Assembly (NCBI GenBank): GCA_937871155.1
Contig: CALMXV010000229.1
Coordinates: forward strand, 1 to 7,357
Length of the DNA stretch: 7,357 bases
Reading direction: 5' to 3'
DNA from: an uncultured Taibaiella sp.
GTDB taxonomy: Bacteria > Bacteroidota > Bacteroidia > Chitinophagales > Chitinophagaceae
The notes under the pieces are model-generated. The model saw only the letters and a list, made by a program, of their open reading frames with translations, was not told the DNA's origin and searched no databases. Positions within the stretch are counted from its first letter, which is position 1; every line of letters begins with the position of its first letter. A program made the translations under genes and the position numbers. Of this stretch, positions 6,751 through 7,357 are shown one piece after another.

Positions 6751-7131
6751 CTAAGGCTGTTTCTTCTCTTTCTGCTCTCGTTCTTCTTGAATTTTTTTGA
6801 AGATACTTTCCATCTTATCTACATACTCCAATGTATCATCTTCAAAAAACTGAAGCTCCGGTACACGACGCAGCTGATTTCGAACACGTATCCCTAGTTG
6901 GTTTCTAAACTCTTTGGTGCGTTCTATAATAGATACCATAAAGGCTTTATGATCTGGAATTTTAAATAAGCTCAGGTAAATTCGAGCTTCTAACAAATCA
7001 GGAGTAATAGAAACTTTAGCTATAGACACCATACCACCTTGTATCACATTGATGCCTTCCCGTTGAAAAATATCGCTCATCTCTTCCAATACTAATTGAG
7101 CTACTTGTCGTTGTCGTTTTGTTTCTTCCAT
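6751..7131 (-). CDS. rbfA: 30S ribosome-binding factor RbfA
   Basis: A 126-residue cytoplasmic protein with a single KH-like domain that binds the immature small ribosomal subunit and assists 16S rRNA 5'-end maturation, notably in the cold. Family landmarks are in order: an N-terminal basic helix beginning TKRQRQVAQLVLEEMSDI (4-21), the strand VSITPDLLEARIYLS (40-54), a helix with the IIERTKEFRNQLG segment (68-80), and the diagnostic RRVPELQFFEDDTLEYVDKM (88-107). A charged Lys/Glu-rich tail (112-126) ends the protein, and length is normal for RbfA. The start is ATG at 7129-7131, directly before the MEETKRQRQ stretch, and the stop is TAG at 6751-6753. It is divergent from the lipoprotein that begins about 112 bp away. 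The LolCE-type permease follows on the same strand after a long spacer. Confidence 0.92.
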   Translation of the reverse strand: MEETKRQRQVAQLVLEEMSDIFQREGINVIQGGMVSIAKVSITPDLLEARIYLSLFKIPDHKAFMVSIIERTKEFRNQLGIRVRNQLRRVPELQFFEDDTLEYVDKMESIFKKIQEEREQKEKKQP

Positions 7132-7243
7132 ATCGGTATGTTGTTTACCGAGTAAAGATACATGTTTGCAAAAGATTCGCTCCGTCAGTATGCTATTTTC
7201 TTTATAATTTCGTCAGATAGATCACATATTTTATATGGCAACA

Positions 7244-7357
7244 ATGAAAAAAATCTTACTCTTCGCTACTAGTATTACTACGTTAGCCTTGACGTCTTGT
7301 ACTGAAAAGATTCCTTTGAGCACAAGTAGTGGTACCACAATCGCTGACACTACTTAT
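7244..7357 (+). CDS. N-terminal part of a lipoprotein, cut by the window end
   Basis: The open frame runs off the end of the window, giving 38 residues from ATG 7244 or 41 from ATG 7235. The shorter form starts MKKILLF, then a hydrophobic stretch, then LTSC with Cys19 as the probable lipidation site (lipobox L-T-S-C), followed by a Ser/Thr-rich tether. This is a clear type II signal peptide, so the product should be an envelope lipoprotein. ATG 7244 is preferred because the Lys-Lys pair directly follows it and an A sits at -3, which Bacteroidota starts favour; 7235 has T there. The mature part is too short to identify. The ending resembles the entry to Omp28-type proteins, but that is only an impression. 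It is divergent from rbfA. Confidence 0.72.
   Translation, partial: MKKILLFATSITTLALTSCTEKIPLSTSSGTTIADTTY

Noticed and set aside
7165..7172. TTTGCAAA palindrome between rbfA and the lipoprotein as a possible operator
   Set aside because: An 8-base palindrome is expected often in AT-rich DNA, it has no longer symmetry, and no regulator is nearby.
7165..7212. Promoter for the lipoprotein built from TTTG (7165-7168) and TAATTTCG (7205-7212)
   Set aside because: The spacer is about 36 nt, far outside 17-23 nt, and the alternative -7 at 7194 also gives an unsuitable spacing.

Overview
This looks like a chromosomal segment from a Bacteroidota bacterium, most likely Chitinophagaceae or a relative. 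I infer this from the low GC content, the absence of clear Shine-Dalgarno sites, promoter-like TAnnTTTG elements, a DUF4476 secreted protein, and a TamL-type lipoprotein version of the BamA/TamA barrel. I see no tRNA, rRNA, CRISPR array, transposase, phage gene or recognisable defence system.

Layout: on the minus strand, a secreted DUF4476 protein (22-840) lies downstream of a SpoU/TrmH-family RNA 2'-O-methyltransferase (919-1662). Only 32 bp separates the methyltransferase start from the divergent plus-strand tamL (1695-4115), which begins with TTG. An arginase follows tamL on the plus strand (preferred start 4203, stop 5150) and has its own promoter-like element. It converges on a LolC/LolE-type ABC permease on the minus strand (5210-6439, GTG start), with a weak shared terminator between them. 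Upstream of the permease, on the same strand, is rbfA (6751-7131), separated by an unusual 311-bp spacer with no convincing gene. A divergent plus-strand lipoprotein begins at about 7244 and runs off the end of the window.

Functional themes: two genes serve ribosome or RNA maturation (RbfA and the RNA methyltransferase). Four products belong to or act on the envelope: TamL, the LolCE-like permease, the DUF4476 secreted protein and the truncated lipoprotein. Arginase is metabolic. The set reads as ordinary core-genome content rather than a dedicated multi-gene system.

The features most worth a second look are the rbfA-permease spacer, with a GC-rich block full of short inverted repeats and a hairpin just after the rbfA stop; the TAnnTTTG elements placed only 5-6 nt before two start codons, which suggests leaderless or near-leaderless mRNAs; and an arginase whose substrate-binding residues differ from the animal enzyme while its metal site is intact. 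I did not find strong evidence for a new biological system here.
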